From NCBI RefSeq assembly GCF_913774235.1, contig NZ_CAJYDW010000011.1, positions 97,097 to 161,096 of the forward strand: a DNA stretch of 64,000 nucleotides, given 5' to 3'. Position 1 is the stretch's first letter. Each line of letters starts with the position of its first letter. The notes under the pieces were generated by a model that ran no database searches, was not told the origin of the DNA, and saw nothing but the letters and a program-made list of their open reading frames with translations. Shown piece after piece: positions 1 to 8,844 of this stretch. The stretch comes from an uncultured Pseudomonas sp. GTDB lineage: Bacteria > Pseudomonadota > Gammaproteobacteria > Pseudomonadales > Pseudomonadaceae. The translations under genes and the position numbers were made by a program.

Positions 1-751
1 GCGCCGAATCCGGGCCCCACTGCTTGCCATGGGCCTGGTAGTCGGCGAAGGCGTCGAGGGTGACCTTGGCGAACTGGCTAACGATCTCGGGATGCGTCTC
101 GGCGAAGTCCTTGCGGGCGACCCAGACCTCGAAGGTGGGGGCGCCCCAGGCACCCACCTGGGCGGCATCGGCGAGCACCTTGCCGTTCTTCTTGATCTCG
201 CCCAGAGCGGGAGACCAGACGAAGGCGCCATCGATGTCACCCCGCCGCCAGGCCGCGGCGATCTCGGTGGGGTTGAGGTTGACGATCTTCACCTTGGTGG
301 GATCGACGCCCCAATGCTTGAGGGCGCCCAGCAGGCTGTAGTGCGAGGTGGACACGAAGGGCGTGGCGATGGTCTTGCCCACCAGTTGTTCGGGCTTGTC
401 GATGCCGCTGCCGTTGCGCACCACCAGTGCCTCGGCGGAATCGATCTGCGCCGAGACGATGAAGGTCACCAACGGCAGCTTGCGCGAGGTGGCGGCGGCC
501 AGTGGGCTGGAGCCGAGGTTGCCGATCTGCACATCGCCGGACGCCAGGGCAGCGACCACTTCCGGGCCACTGTTGAAGCGCCGCCAGTCGATCCGCTGAC
601 CGATGGCCTTGTCGTACAGGCCATCGGCCTGGGCCACCTTGGAGGGACCGACACCGGTCTGGTAGCCGATTACCAGATCGGCGGCCTGGGCCTGACCGAC
701 CAGCGCCAAGGCGCTCACCGCGAGCACCAGGGATTTGATGAGGGAATTCAC
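1..751 (-). CDS. tauA: Taurine ABC transporter substrate-binding protein, 3' end outside window
   Basis: Reading the minus strand from a GTG at 751 gives an open frame of 250 codons that runs off the left edge. It opens with a basic start and hydrophobic stretch ending in QAQAA, a Sec signal peptide with cleavage near residue 23. The mature part begins DLVIGYQTGVGPSK and contains SGDVQIGNLGSSP and WRRGDIDGAFVWSP, which are typical of TauA/SsuA-like periplasmic binding proteins of sulfonate importers. A GGAGGC ribosome site lies 5 bases before the GTG. The rest of the tau operon should lie to the left of the window. An aliphatic sulfonate protein (SsuA) is the main alternative, but the DGAFVWSPAL region favours taurine. 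Confidence 0.88.
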   Translation of the reverse strand, partial: MNSLIKSLVLAVSALALVGQAQAADLVIGYQTGVGPSKVAQADGLYDKAIGQRIDWRRFNSGPEVVAALASGDVQIGNLGSSPLAAATSRKLPLVTFIVSAQIDSAEALVVRNGSGIDKPEQLVGKTIATPFVSTSHYSLLGALKHWGVDPTKVKIVNLNPTEIAAAWRRGDIDGAFVWSPALGEIKKNGKVLADAAQVGAWGAPTFEVWVARKDFAETHPEIVSQFAKVTLDAFADYQAHGKQWGPDSA

Positions 752-936
752 TTGAAGCCTCCTTGTCCAGCGCCCGTGGGGCGCCTGATGCGTCGTAGCG
801 ACGCGAGCTGGAGGCCAAGCTAAACGATCTAAGGATTGGAAAATAAATAACGAAATGGAATCAGCTTAGGCACTGCGATTTCTCCTGCACAGACCCCAAT
901 CACCTCGGGGTCCACCAGGACGAACCGCGGGAGGAC

Positions 937-1308
937 TCAGGCCTTGCGCTGATTCAGGAAACGGAAGCAACCCGCCAGCAGGTCATCGAAACGCCAGGGC
1001 TTGGGAAGATAGTGGATGTCCGGCGCGCGCTCGGGCTGCAGCTCTTCGAAATAGCCCGATGAAACGATGATGGGCAGACCGGGCAACTGCTGCTTGACGC
1101 GCCGTGCCAATTCGAGACCGTCGATTGCGCCGGGCATGCGGACGTCGGTGATCAGCAGATCGGGGACTGGTCGCGCGGTCGACAGATGTTCCCAGGCTTG
1201 ATCCGCGGTGCCGAAGGTCCGCACCTCGAAGCCTTCGCCTTCGAGCACTTCTTCCATCAACCCGAGCAACATGTTCTCGTCTTCGACGACCACTACCACT
1301 GGTTTCAT
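937..1308 (-). CDS. Stand-alone response regulator receiver protein
   Basis: This 123-residue protein is a single CheY-like receiver domain with no output domain. The acidic pocket is E9/D10/E11, the phosphoacceptor is D55 in LLITDVRMPG, the switch serines are S83/S84 in IVSSGYF, and the conserved lysine is K103 in YLPKPW. The LPKPW form is common in receivers that accompany hybrid histidine kinases in Pseudomonas. No kinase gene is adjacent, so its partner must be encoded elsewhere. It could act as a phosphate sink or shuttle; the target cannot be told from the sequence. Confidence 0.9.
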   Translation of the reverse strand: MKPVVVVVEDENMLLGLMEEVLEGEGFEVRTFGTADQAWEHLSTARPVPDLLITDVRMPGAIDGLELARRVKQQLPGLPIIVSSGYFEELQPERAPDIHYLPKPWRFDDLLAGCFRFLNQRKA

Positions 1309-1761
1309 AAATCCGTCTCGATCTTCGTAGGTCCGCCGTTCGACAGGACGTGTCTTGTTGGGGCGCGAATTCTACTCCCATCCAGGGCGCGCGGGCAGTT
1401 TCCTCGCAGTGCCTACGTCTCACATCCTGTCGATCCGCCCTTAGCCCGCGGGCCATAGTCGCCGCTACACCAGGTGTCGTGGCGCCGGACAGGCCGGCCG
1501 CGTTGCTTCCGCCCTCTCTTCCAGCCTAGCCCCACCCTGCGACACTGCGCCGCGCCAACTGGCGGAAAAAAGCCGCCTCTCGAACCCTAACACGGCACAT
1601 TAGGGGTGGTATTACTGATAACTATGTCTGGCTGCGTTAGCCATGCATGGGAACCGGGGCCGATGTCCTCAGTCGGACACCAGGTATCTCGAAGGGCTTC
1701 CCGCGATTCCGACGCGCCAGCTCTGCGGATCCTGGGAAGCCGTCTGCCGGAGGAAAAGCGC
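1309..1761. other. Intergenic region with short inverted repeats
   Basis: These 453 bases separate the receiver gene (reading left) from the MscS-type gene (reading right). No convincing gene is seen. Two small palindromes sit close together: GGCGG/CCGCC around an A-tract (1561-1577) and CCCTAA/TTAGGG with a 9-base loop (1585-1605). They could be part of a divergent promoter region. An in-frame upstream extension of the channel gene exists from about 1606, but it lacks a ribosome site and its composition is not membrane-like. Confidence 0.5.
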
Positions 1762-2883
1762 ATGACGGCCATCGACTGGACGGGCTGGCTGCAAGCCCCC
1801 TGGGTCACCACCCTGATCGCCGCGGTGGTCGCCCTGGCGATCAGTGCCATCGCCCTGACCCTGGCCTTCGCCGCCATTCGACGCTTGGCCAACCCCTTCC
1901 TGCTCGCCCGTAATCTGGTGAAGTACGCGGAAAAGCCAGCGCGCCTGGCCGTGCCCCTCGTGGTGCTCCAAGGTGTCTGGAATTCAGCACCTGATGCCCT
2001 GCCGCTGTTGCGCGCCGTACAGCACGTCACCGGTCTGCTCAGCATCGCCGCCTTCACCTGGCTGGGCCTGCGGGCGGTCAAGGCGGTGGGTGCCACCATC
2101 GCCCTGCGCAACCCGGTGGACGTGGTCGACAATCTTCGAGCCCGCCGTATCCAGACGCAGAATCGAGTGCTGGTCCGCAGCCTGAGCTTCGTGGTGCTGC
2201 TGGTCGGCATCGCCCTGATGCTGATGACCTTTCCCGCCGTGCGCCAGGTGGGCGCCAGCCTGCTGGCTTCCGCCGGGGTCGCCGGGTTGGTGGCCGGCAT
2301 CGCGGCACGACCGGTACTGGGCAATCTCATCGCCGGTCTGCAGATCGCCGTGACCCAACCGATTCGCCTCGATGACGTGGTGATCGTCGAGGGCGAATGG
2401 GGGCGCGTGGAAGAGATCACCGGCACCTACGTGGTGGTACGTATCTGGGACGATCGGCGCCTGGTGGTGCCCCTGCAATACTTCATCGAGACCCCTTTCC
2501 AGAACTGGACACGCTCGTCCTCGAGCCTGATCGGCTCGGTATTCATTTGGGTTGACTATTCCCTGCCCTTGGCGCCCATCCGCACCGAGTTGGAACGCGC
2601 CTGCGCGGAAGTGCCCCATTTGTGGGATGGGCGGGTCTGTGTGCTCCAGGTGACGGATGCCTCCAGCGAATCCATGCAGATTCGCGTGCTGGTGAGTTCC
2701 GGTGATTCTTCGAAGAACTGGGACCTGCGCTGCTTCGTGCGCGAGCGGCTAATTACCTATATCAACCGCGAATTTCCGCTCTGCCTGCCCAAGCTGCGAA
2801 CCGAGCTGGGCCGGCGCGACAGCCTGCCGGCCATACAATCCGACGAAAGGCAAGAGCCCGTGGCGAGACAACCAGAAGTCTGA
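1762..2883 (+). CDS. MscS-family mechanosensitive ion channel
   Basis: The 373-residue protein has an N-terminal membrane helix (about 12-37), further helices around 55-100 and 140-160, and then the MscS pore and beta domain. The pore helix is the Ala/Gly-rich stretch LLASAGVAGLVAGIAARP, followed by the beta-domain signature IAVTQPIRLDDVVIVEGEWG and the C-terminal alpha/beta part with VPLQYFIETPFQNWTR. Channels of this type release solutes on hypo-osmotic shock. I chose the ATG at 1762 because GGAGGAAAAG precedes it; a longer frame from 1606 has no such site. It stands alone, next to the trehalose/glucan locus, so an osmotic role would fit, but that is inference. Confidence 0.88.
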   Translation: MTAIDWTGWLQAPWVTTLIAAVVALAISAIALTLAFAAIRRLANPFLLARNLVKYAEKPARLAVPLVVLQGVWNSAPDALPLLRAVQHVTGLLSIAAFTWLGLRAVKAVGATIALRNPVDVVDNLRARRIQTQNRVLVRSLSFVVLLVGIALMLMTFPAVRQVGASLLASAGVAGLVAGIAARPVLGNLIAGLQIAVTQPIRLDDVVIVEGEWGRVEEITGTYVVVRIWDDRRLVVPLQYFIETPFQNWTRSSSSLIGSVFIWVDYSLPLAPIRTELERACAEVPHLWDGRVCVLQVTDASSESMQIRVLVSSGDSSKNWDLRCFVRERLITYINREFPLCLPKLRTELGRRDSLPAIQSDERQEPVARQPEV

Positions 2884-3232
2884 ATCGTCAGTCATTTTCG
2901 GCAATTACGCGGAGATCAAGCGGTTCATCTCAGGCATGTCTTTAACGGCGACGCACGGTACCTCTGCCAATTCGGGCATGCATCTCGCAAAGACAAACAG
3001 GACGGCAACATTCGCGCGGGAAACTTGTGACGTCGTCCGTGAGTCAGTGCGAGAGCATTCTGGAATTTCGCGAAGCAGTTCTCGCCCAACTCCAGGCATC
3101 TCGCAAGAGGTGATCGGCAAAAAGGCTGTAGCAGCTCGGCTGTAGGCGTTTTTGAACCAGGAAGCATCGAGCTTCAGGAAAGAAGCAATCAGGTAAACCT
3201 CAGTCTCGAACTCGCTGCATTGGGAGCGCACC
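2884..3232. other. Leader region of the glgA operon
   Basis: The 349 bases before glgA have lower GC and different codon-like texture than the flanks. On the minus strand an open frame of about 109 codons (from roughly 3234 to 2905) runs through it. It resembles no family I know and would overlap the glgA start, so it is probably not expressed or is a decayed gene. A 29-codon plus-strand frame starting GTG near 3027 and ending near 3116 is also visible. A promoter for glgA should lie here but no strong sigma-70 match stands out. Confidence 0.4.
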
Positions 3233-4816
3233 ATGGCAAACGCCGTCGTGGGGAAATTTGGGGCTCTTGAGCCCGTTGAAACTGCCACTCGCACCACCAG
3301 ATCCAGCACTCCTCGCAAGCGTTCGGAAGAACCTCAGCTGACGCTGAGCTCCGTCGTCGAAAGTCGTAAGCGCATTCTTTTCGTGACCCCGGAAATTTCC
3401 GATTTCGTCAAGGCCGGTGGCCTTGGCGAGGTCTCCGGCGCCCTGCCCCGCGCCCTCGCCGCGTCCCATGACGTACGGGTGCTGATCCCGGGCTATCGCC
3501 AGGTCATCGCCGCGGTCAAGGATCGCATGCAGATGGTTGGCCGCATCGCCGCTCGCGGCGCCATGCCCGCCTGTGACGTTGGCCGCGTGAATCTGGAAGA
3601 CGGCCTGGTCGTCTATGTCCTGATCTGCCCCGAACTCTACGAGCGTCCGGGCAATCCCTATGGCGACCTCGACAACGTCGACTGGGCCGACAACCATATC
3701 CGCTTCGGTCGCCTGTCCAGTGCCGCCGCCGACTTCGCCCTGGGCGAAGCCTCGATCCGCTGGGTTCCCGATCTGCTGCACCTGAACGACTGGCAGACCG
3801 GTCTCGCCGCGGGCTACCTGCGCTGGCAGGGCTCGACCACGCCCTGCCTGACCACCATCCACAACCTGGCCTACCAGGGGCTGTTCCCCGCTTCGGTACT
3901 CGCCGACCTGGACATCCCCGAGCATGCCTTCCAGATGGAAGGCCTTGAGTTCTGGGGCAAGGTATCCTTCCTCAAGGCGGGTCTGGTCTACGCCGACCAC
4001 ATCACCACCGTCAGCCACACCTACGCCCAGGAAATCACCACGCCGGAATTCGGCTATGGCCTGGAAGGCCTGCTGCAGGTGAAAGCCCGCGAAGGCAAGT
4101 TGACCGGCCTGCTCAATGGCATCGACGACGGCTGGAGCGCCTGCAGCGATCCGCACCTGTGCCAGCAGTTCACCGAGTCGGACTGGGAAGGCAAGGCGGT
4201 GAACGCCGCGCGCATTCGCGAGGAGTTCGGGCTGGAGCCGTCCAACGGGCCCCTGTTCGCCGTGGTTTCGCGCCTGGTGCAGCAGAAGGGTATCGACCTG
4301 ACCATCCAGGCGGCCGATCACATCGTCGCCCGCGGTGGCCAGCTGATGATCATCGGCTGTGGCGAGCAGCACATCGAGCGGCAGGTACGGGCTTTGGCCT
4401 TGCGTTATCCCGGTCGGGTCAGCGCCCACATCGGCTTCTGCGAAACCGAAGCCCGGCGCATGTACGCGGGTAGCGACTTCCTGCTGATGCCTTCGCGCTT
4501 CGAACCCTGCGGCCTGAGCCAGATGTACGCACAGCGCTTCGCCTCGCTGCCGATCGCCACCCGCACCGGTGGCCTGGCCGACAGCATCGAAGACGGCACC
4601 ACGGGCTTCCTGTTCACCCCGCTCTCGCTGGAAAACTACCTCGGCGCCATCGACCGCGCCCTGGGGGTGTTCGAGCGTCAGGACCTGTTGTTCGCCATGC
4701 GTCGTCGCGCCATGCAGGGCCCCTTCTTCTGGTCCGAATGCGCCAAGCCCTACGCCTCGCTCTACCTCGACATGATCGACGTTCACGCTCAACAGCAGCG
4801 CCAGGCCCACGCCTGA
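3233..4816 (+). CDS. glgA: Glycogen synthase (GT5)
   Basis: GlgA extends alpha-1,4-glucan from a nucleotide-glucose donor. This 527-residue protein carries the K-x-G-G-L motif at residues 60-64 (KAGGLGEV), the HLNDWQT segment near 181 and the C-terminal donor-site glutamate in RFEPCGLSQ near 424, followed by TRTGGLADS. An N-terminal extension of about 45 residues, rich in Ser, Thr and Arg, precedes the catalytic core and is longer than in E. coli GlgA (477 residues). The start has GGGAG upstream. It heads the trehalose/glucan operon, and no glgC (ADP-glucose pyrophosphorylase) is present in the window, so its sugar donor must be supplied from elsewhere. Confidence 0.95.
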   Translation: MANAVVGKFGALEPVETATRTTRSSTPRKRSEEPQLTLSSVVESRKRILFVTPEISDFVKAGGLGEVSGALPRALAASHDVRVLIPGYRQVIAAVKDRMQMVGRIAARGAMPACDVGRVNLEDGLVVYVLICPELYERPGNPYGDLDNVDWADNHIRFGRLSSAAADFALGEASIRWVPDLLHLNDWQTGLAAGYLRWQGSTTPCLTTIHNLAYQGLFPASVLADLDIPEHAFQMEGLEFWGKVSFLKAGLVYADHITTVSHTYAQEITTPEFGYGLEGLLQVKAREGKLTGLLNGIDDGWSACSDPHLCQQFTESDWEGKAVNAARIREEFGLEPSNGPLFAVVSRLVQQKGIDLTIQAADHIVARGGQLMIIGCGEQHIERQVRALALRYPGRVSAHIGFCETEARRMYAGSDFLLMPSRFEPCGLSQMYAQRFASLPIATRTGGLADSIEDGTTGFLFTPLSLENYLGAIDRALGVFERQDLLFAMRRRAMQGPFFWSECAKPYASLYLDMIDVHAQQQRQAHA

Positions 4817-4823
4817 GATCGAA

Positions 4824-4845
4824 CGCCGCCTGGACGGCGCTTTTT
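4824..4845 (+). terminator. Hairpin with T-tract after glgA
   Basis: CGCCG (4824-4828) pairs with CGGCG (4835-4839) over a 6-base loop and is followed by a five-T run. It starts 7 bases after the glgA stop codon. The stem is short, so termination may be partial. Confidence 0.55.
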
Positions 4846-4915
4846 CTGGGTCCAAGACCGACGAAAAGCGCCTGACCCGCTCAACTTTGAGCGACTCCCA
4901 CCGGTCATAACAGCA

Positions 4916-4945
4916 GCTGCGGCCATCAGGGCCGCAGCGCTTTTT
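4916..4945 (+). terminator. Strong hairpin with T-tract upstream of treZ
   Basis: GCTGCGGCC (4916-4924) pairs perfectly with GGCCGCAGC (4930-4938) over a 5-base loop, followed by GC and five T. It lies 31 bases before the treZ start. With the smaller hairpin at 4824 it could uncouple treZ-malQ-treY from glgA or act as an attenuator. Confidence 0.7.
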
Positions 4946-4975
4946 CTGCCCTCCGGTTTCGGGAGTTATCCATTC

Positions 4976-6781
4976 ATGACTGACATTTCTCGCGACGCAG
5001 CCGCAACGACCGGGGGCTACGCCTGGCAGACCCGTGCTGGCGCCACCCTGCTGGGCAAGGATCGCACCCTCTTCCACTTCTGGGCGCCCAGTGCGGACGC
5101 GGTGTCCGTGGCGCTCGAGGGCGGCATGACCCTAGCGCTCGAAGCCCAGGGCGACGGCTGGTTCGGCATCGAGGCCCAGTGCGGCGCGGGCACGCGCTAC
5201 CGCTACCAGATCGGCGACCTGCTGGTGCCGGACCCCGCCTCTCGCGCCCAGGCCGGCGACGTGCACGAGCCGAGCATCGTCATCGACCCCACCACCTACC
5301 ACTGGCAGACCGTCGAATGGAACGGCCGGCCCTGGCACGAGAGCGTCATCTACGAGGTGCACGTCGGTACCCTGGGGGGCTTCTCCGGCGTCGAGAAGCT
5401 GGTTCCGCGCCTGGCGGCCCTGGGCATCACGGCCATCGAGCTGATGCCACTGTCGGAATTCCCCGGTGGTCGCAACTGGGGTTACGACGGGGTCCTACCC
5501 TATGCCGTGGAGGCCTCCTACGGCACGCCGGACGACCTCAAGTCGCTGATCGATACCGCCCATGCCCATGGTGTCATGGTTTACCTGGACGTGGTCTACA
5601 ACCACTTCGGCCCGGACGGCAACTACCTGCACGCCTACGCCGAACGCTTCTTCCGCGAGGACATCCATACCCCCTGGGGCGCCGCCATCGATTTTCGCCA
5701 GGACGCGGTCCGCCGCTACTTCATCGACAACGCCCTGCTGTGGCTGATGGAGTACCGCTTCGACGGCCTGAGATTCGACGCCGTGCACGCCATTGGCGAC
5801 CAGGGCTTCCTCGAGGAAATGGCCGAGGAGATCCGCGCCACCGTGGAGCCCGGGCGCCATGTCCATCTGATGCTGGAGAACGAGGACAACACCGCCACCC
5901 TGCTGGGTGGCAAGCACTACAACGCCCAGTGGACGGACGACTGGCACAACGTCATCCACCCCATGCTGACCGACGAGAACGAAGGCTACTACCAGGACTT
6001 CACCGAGGATGCCACGGCCAAGCTGGTGCGTTGCCTCGGCGAAGGCTTCATCTACCAGGGCGAAAAGACCCGCCACGGTAAGGCCCGCGGCGAGCCGAGC
6101 AAGGACTTGCCGGCCAGTGCCTTCATTATCTTCCTACAGAACCACGACCAGGTGGGCAACCGCGCTTTCGGCGAGCGCCTGACGCGACTGGCGCCCGAGC
6201 CCGCGCTCAAGGCGGCCACCGCCCTGCTGCTGCTGAGCCCGATGATTCCCCTGCTGTTCATCGGCGAGGAATGGGGCAGCCGCCAGCCGTTCCTGTTCTT
6301 CACCAGCCACAACGACGAGTTGGCCGAACTGGTGCGTGATGGCCGACGCAACGAGTTCAAGGACTTCGACTTCTTCACCAGCGAAGAGCATCGCCAGCAG
6401 ATTCCCGATCCCAATGCGCCCAAGACCTTCGAGGATTCCAAGCCCAACTTCGGCGAAGCCGATCAGCCCGACCATGCGGCCTGGCTGGGACTCTATCGCG
6501 AGTTGCTGGAGATCCGTCGCCGGGAGCTGTTCCCACGGTTGCAAGGTGCCCGTGCTGCCGGTGCCGAAGCCCTGGCCGACCGCGCCGTACGTGCCCGCTG
6601 GACCCTGGCCGACGGCAGCCGCCTGACCATCGAACTCAACCTGAGCGAAGGCGTAGTGAAGGTGGACGAAGCGCCTGCAGGCGAGTTGCTGCACAGCAGT
6701 GATCCCGCCGCCGCTCCCCTTCGTCAGGACGGCCAATTGGCCGCGCACTCGGCATTGGTCTGGCTGGAGAAGCACGCATGA
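4976..6781 (+). CDS. treZ: Malto-oligosyltrehalose trehalohydrolase (GH13)
   Basis: TreZ cuts trehalose off the maltooligosyl-trehalose made by TreY. The 601-residue protein begins with an E-set/CBM48-like domain (FHFWAPSADAVSVALEG, about 35-50) and continues with the GH13 barrel. The four conserved regions are DVVYNHFGPDG, GLRFDAVHAI (nucleophile about D267), LMLENEDN (acid/base about E300) and FLQNHDQVGN (about D391). The barrel region between GLRFDAVHAI and the NHDQ motif has the TreZ pattern rather than that of GlgB. Its stop overlaps the malQ start (ATGA), and malQ in turn overlaps treY, so the three are translationally coupled. Confidence 0.95.
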   Translation: MTDISRDAAATTGGYAWQTRAGATLLGKDRTLFHFWAPSADAVSVALEGGMTLALEAQGDGWFGIEAQCGAGTRYRYQIGDLLVPDPASRAQAGDVHEPSIVIDPTTYHWQTVEWNGRPWHESVIYEVHVGTLGGFSGVEKLVPRLAALGITAIELMPLSEFPGGRNWGYDGVLPYAVEASYGTPDDLKSLIDTAHAHGVMVYLDVVYNHFGPDGNYLHAYAERFFREDIHTPWGAAIDFRQDAVRRYFIDNALLWLMEYRFDGLRFDAVHAIGDQGFLEEMAEEIRATVEPGRHVHLMLENEDNTATLLGGKHYNAQWTDDWHNVIHPMLTDENEGYYQDFTEDATAKLVRCLGEGFIYQGEKTRHGKARGEPSKDLPASAFIIFLQNHDQVGNRAFGERLTRLAPEPALKAATALLLLSPMIPLLFIGEEWGSRQPFLFFTSHNDELAELVRDGRRNEFKDFDFFTSEEHRQQIPDPNAPKTFEDSKPNFGEADQPDHAAWLGLYRELLEIRRRELFPRLQGARAAGAEALADRAVRARWTLADGSRLTIELNLSEGVVKVDEAPAGELLHSSDPAAAPLRQDGQLAAHSALVWLEKHA

Positions 6782-8844
6782 GCGAGGATCGCCTCGAACA
6801 ACTGGCCAAGGCGGCCGGCATTTCCATCGAATGGACCGCCTATGACGGTCAGCGCCAACGGGTAAGCCCCGACGCACTACGCAATCTGCTCAAGGCCATC
6901 GAGCTACCGGCCGACAGCGACGCGGACATCGACGCCAGCCTGCGCCAGCTGGCGGAGGTCGGTGACAAGCATCACCTGCCGCCACTGATCACCGCCCAGG
7001 TGGGCAAGCCGGTCGGTACGCCGGATCAGTTCGAACGTGGCGTCCGCTACCAGGTGCAGTTGGAAAACGGCGAGCTCCTGGAGGGCAGCGTGGATGCCCA
7101 GGGCCAGCTGGCCGCCATCGCCGAACCCGGCTATCACCAGGCGGAGGTGGATGGCCAGCGCCTGACCCTGGCGGTGGCGCCAGCGCGCTGCTTCACCATC
7201 GAAGACGCCACCGGTGACGCCCATGCCCACCTCTGGGGCCTGGCGGTACAGCTCTACAGCCTGAGACGTGAAGGCGGCAGCGGTGCGGGAGACCTCCAAG
7301 GGTTGGTGCAATTCGCCCAGGCGGCGGCGGCCAAGGGTGCCGATGCCCTGGCCATCAGTCCGCTGCATGCCATGTTCAGCGCCGATGGCCGGCGTTACAG
7401 CCCCTATTCGCCTTCCAGCCGGGTGTTCTTCAATGTGCTCTATGCGGCGCCGGAGTTGGTGCTGGGTAGCGAGGCCGTACGCAAGGCCGCCGATCGCAGC
7501 GGCCTGCAAGAGGAAGCCGAACGCCTCGAACAGCTGGAGCTGATCGACTGGCCCGCGCTGGCCAAGCTGCGCTTGCGCCTGCTGCGCACCCTGCACCTGG
7601 ACTTCCGTACTGCCGACAGTGACCTGCGCGAGCGGTTTGAAGCGTTCCGCCGCGAAGGCGGTGAAGCCCTGGAGAATCACTGCCGCTTCGAAGCCCTGCA
7701 TGCTTCCTTCACCCAGGGTGACGCCTCACCTAGCTGGCAGCATTGGCCGCAGCAGTATCGCGATCCCAGGAATCCAGCCGTAGCCGAATTCGCCGATCGC
7801 CATGCCCAGGACGTGGAGTTCTATGCCTTCACCCAGTGGCTGGCCAGCGAAGGCCTGGCCGCGGCGCAACGGCAGTGCCGTGAATCAGGCATGAAAATCG
7901 GCCTGATCGCCGACATCGCCGTGGGCGCGGATGGTGGTGGCAGCCAGGCCTGGAGTCGTCAGGAAGAATTGCTCGCCTCGGTCACTGTCGGCTGTCCGCC
8001 GGACCTGTTGAACCAGAAAGGCCAGGGCTGGGGTATTTCCGCCTTCTCCCCCACCGGCATGGTCAAGCATGGCTTCCGCGCCTTCATCGAGATGCTCAGG
8101 GCCAACTTCGCCCATGCCGGCGGCGTGCGCATCGATCACGTGATGGGGCTGCAACGTCTCTGGTTGGTGCCTGAAGGCGCTTCCCCGGCCGACGGGGCCT
8201 ATCTCTCCTATCCCATCGACGATTTGCTGCGGCTGGTCGCTCTGGAGTCCTGGCGCCATCGCTGCGTGGTGATGGGCGAAGACCTGGGCACGGTGCCCGA
8301 AGGCTTCCGCGAACGCCTGGCGGAGCGCGCCGTGATGGGCATGCAGGTCCTGCTGTTCGAGCGCGATGGCCAGGCCTTCAAGCCTGCTGCGCAGTGGTCG
8401 AACACGGCCATGGGCATGCCCACTACCCACGACCTACCGACCCTCACCGGCTGGTGGCAGGGCCGAGATGCCGACTGGCAGGAACAGCTGGATCTGCTGC
8501 CCGACGGTACCTCACGGGAGGATCGCCTCGCCGAGCGCGCCGAGGATCGCCGACACCTGGCCAAGGTACTGCACCTCGACGATACCAGCGTCGATAACGT
8601 CGAGGCCGCGGTGGACGCCGCCATCGACTTCATCGGTCGCACCCCCGCTCCGCTGATCATCCTGCCGGTGGAAGACGCCCTGGGCCAACTGGAACAGGCC
8701 AACCTGCCCGGCACCACCAACGAACACCCCAATTGGCTGCGCCGTTGGGATGCGCCCGCGGATCGTCTGCTGGACGCCACTACCCCTGAACGACGCCTAA
8801 GCGTGCTGAGCGCTGCTCGTAACAATCCGGAGAACACTCGATGA
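6778..8844 (+). CDS. malQ: 4-alpha-glucanotransferase (amylomaltase, GH77)
   Basis: MalQ disproportionates malto-oligosaccharides, moving glucan segments between chains. The 688-residue protein shows the GH77 signatures: SPYSPSSRVFFN for the substrate-binding loop, GVRIDHVMGL with the nucleophile near D453, VVMGEDLGTVP with the acid/base near E501, and TTHDLPTL with D552. The first 140 residues form the N-terminal extension seen in the E. coli-type enzyme. It lies between treZ and treY with 4-base overlaps on both sides, so it probably recycles the short chains these enzymes leave behind. Confidence 0.95.
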   Translation: MSEDRLEQLAKAAGISIEWTAYDGQRQRVSPDALRNLLKAIELPADSDADIDASLRQLAEVGDKHHLPPLITAQVGKPVGTPDQFERGVRYQVQLENGELLEGSVDAQGQLAAIAEPGYHQAEVDGQRLTLAVAPARCFTIEDATGDAHAHLWGLAVQLYSLRREGGSGAGDLQGLVQFAQAAAAKGADALAISPLHAMFSADGRRYSPYSPSSRVFFNVLYAAPELVLGSEAVRKAADRSGLQEEAERLEQLELIDWPALAKLRLRLLRTLHLDFRTADSDLRERFEAFRREGGEALENHCRFEALHASFTQGDASPSWQHWPQQYRDPRNPAVAEFADRHAQDVEFYAFTQWLASEGLAAAQRQCRESGMKIGLIADIAVGADGGGSQAWSRQEELLASVTVGCPPDLLNQKGQGWGISAFSPTGMVKHGFRAFIEMLRANFAHAGGVRIDHVMGLQRLWLVPEGASPADGAYLSYPIDDLLRLVALESWRHRCVVMGEDLGTVPEGFRERLAERAVMGMQVLLFERDGQAFKPAAQWSNTAMGMPTTHDLPTLTGWWQGRDADWQEQLDLLPDGTSREDRLAERAEDRRHLAKVLHLDDTSVDNVEAAVDAAIDFIGRTPAPLIILPVEDALGQLEQANLPGTTNEHPNWLRRWDAPADRLLDATTPERRLSVLSAARNNPENTR

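Noticed and set aside
1606..1761. Upstream extension of the MscS gene by 52 codons
   Set aside because: It lacks a ribosome site and is polar and low in structure. The ATG at 1762 has GGAGGAAAAG upstream.
3200..5077. A 625-codon minus-strand open frame across glgA
   Set aside because: It is antisense to glgA, whose catalytic motifs are intact, and GC-rich DNA often gives such long mirror frames. Its product has no recognisable domain.
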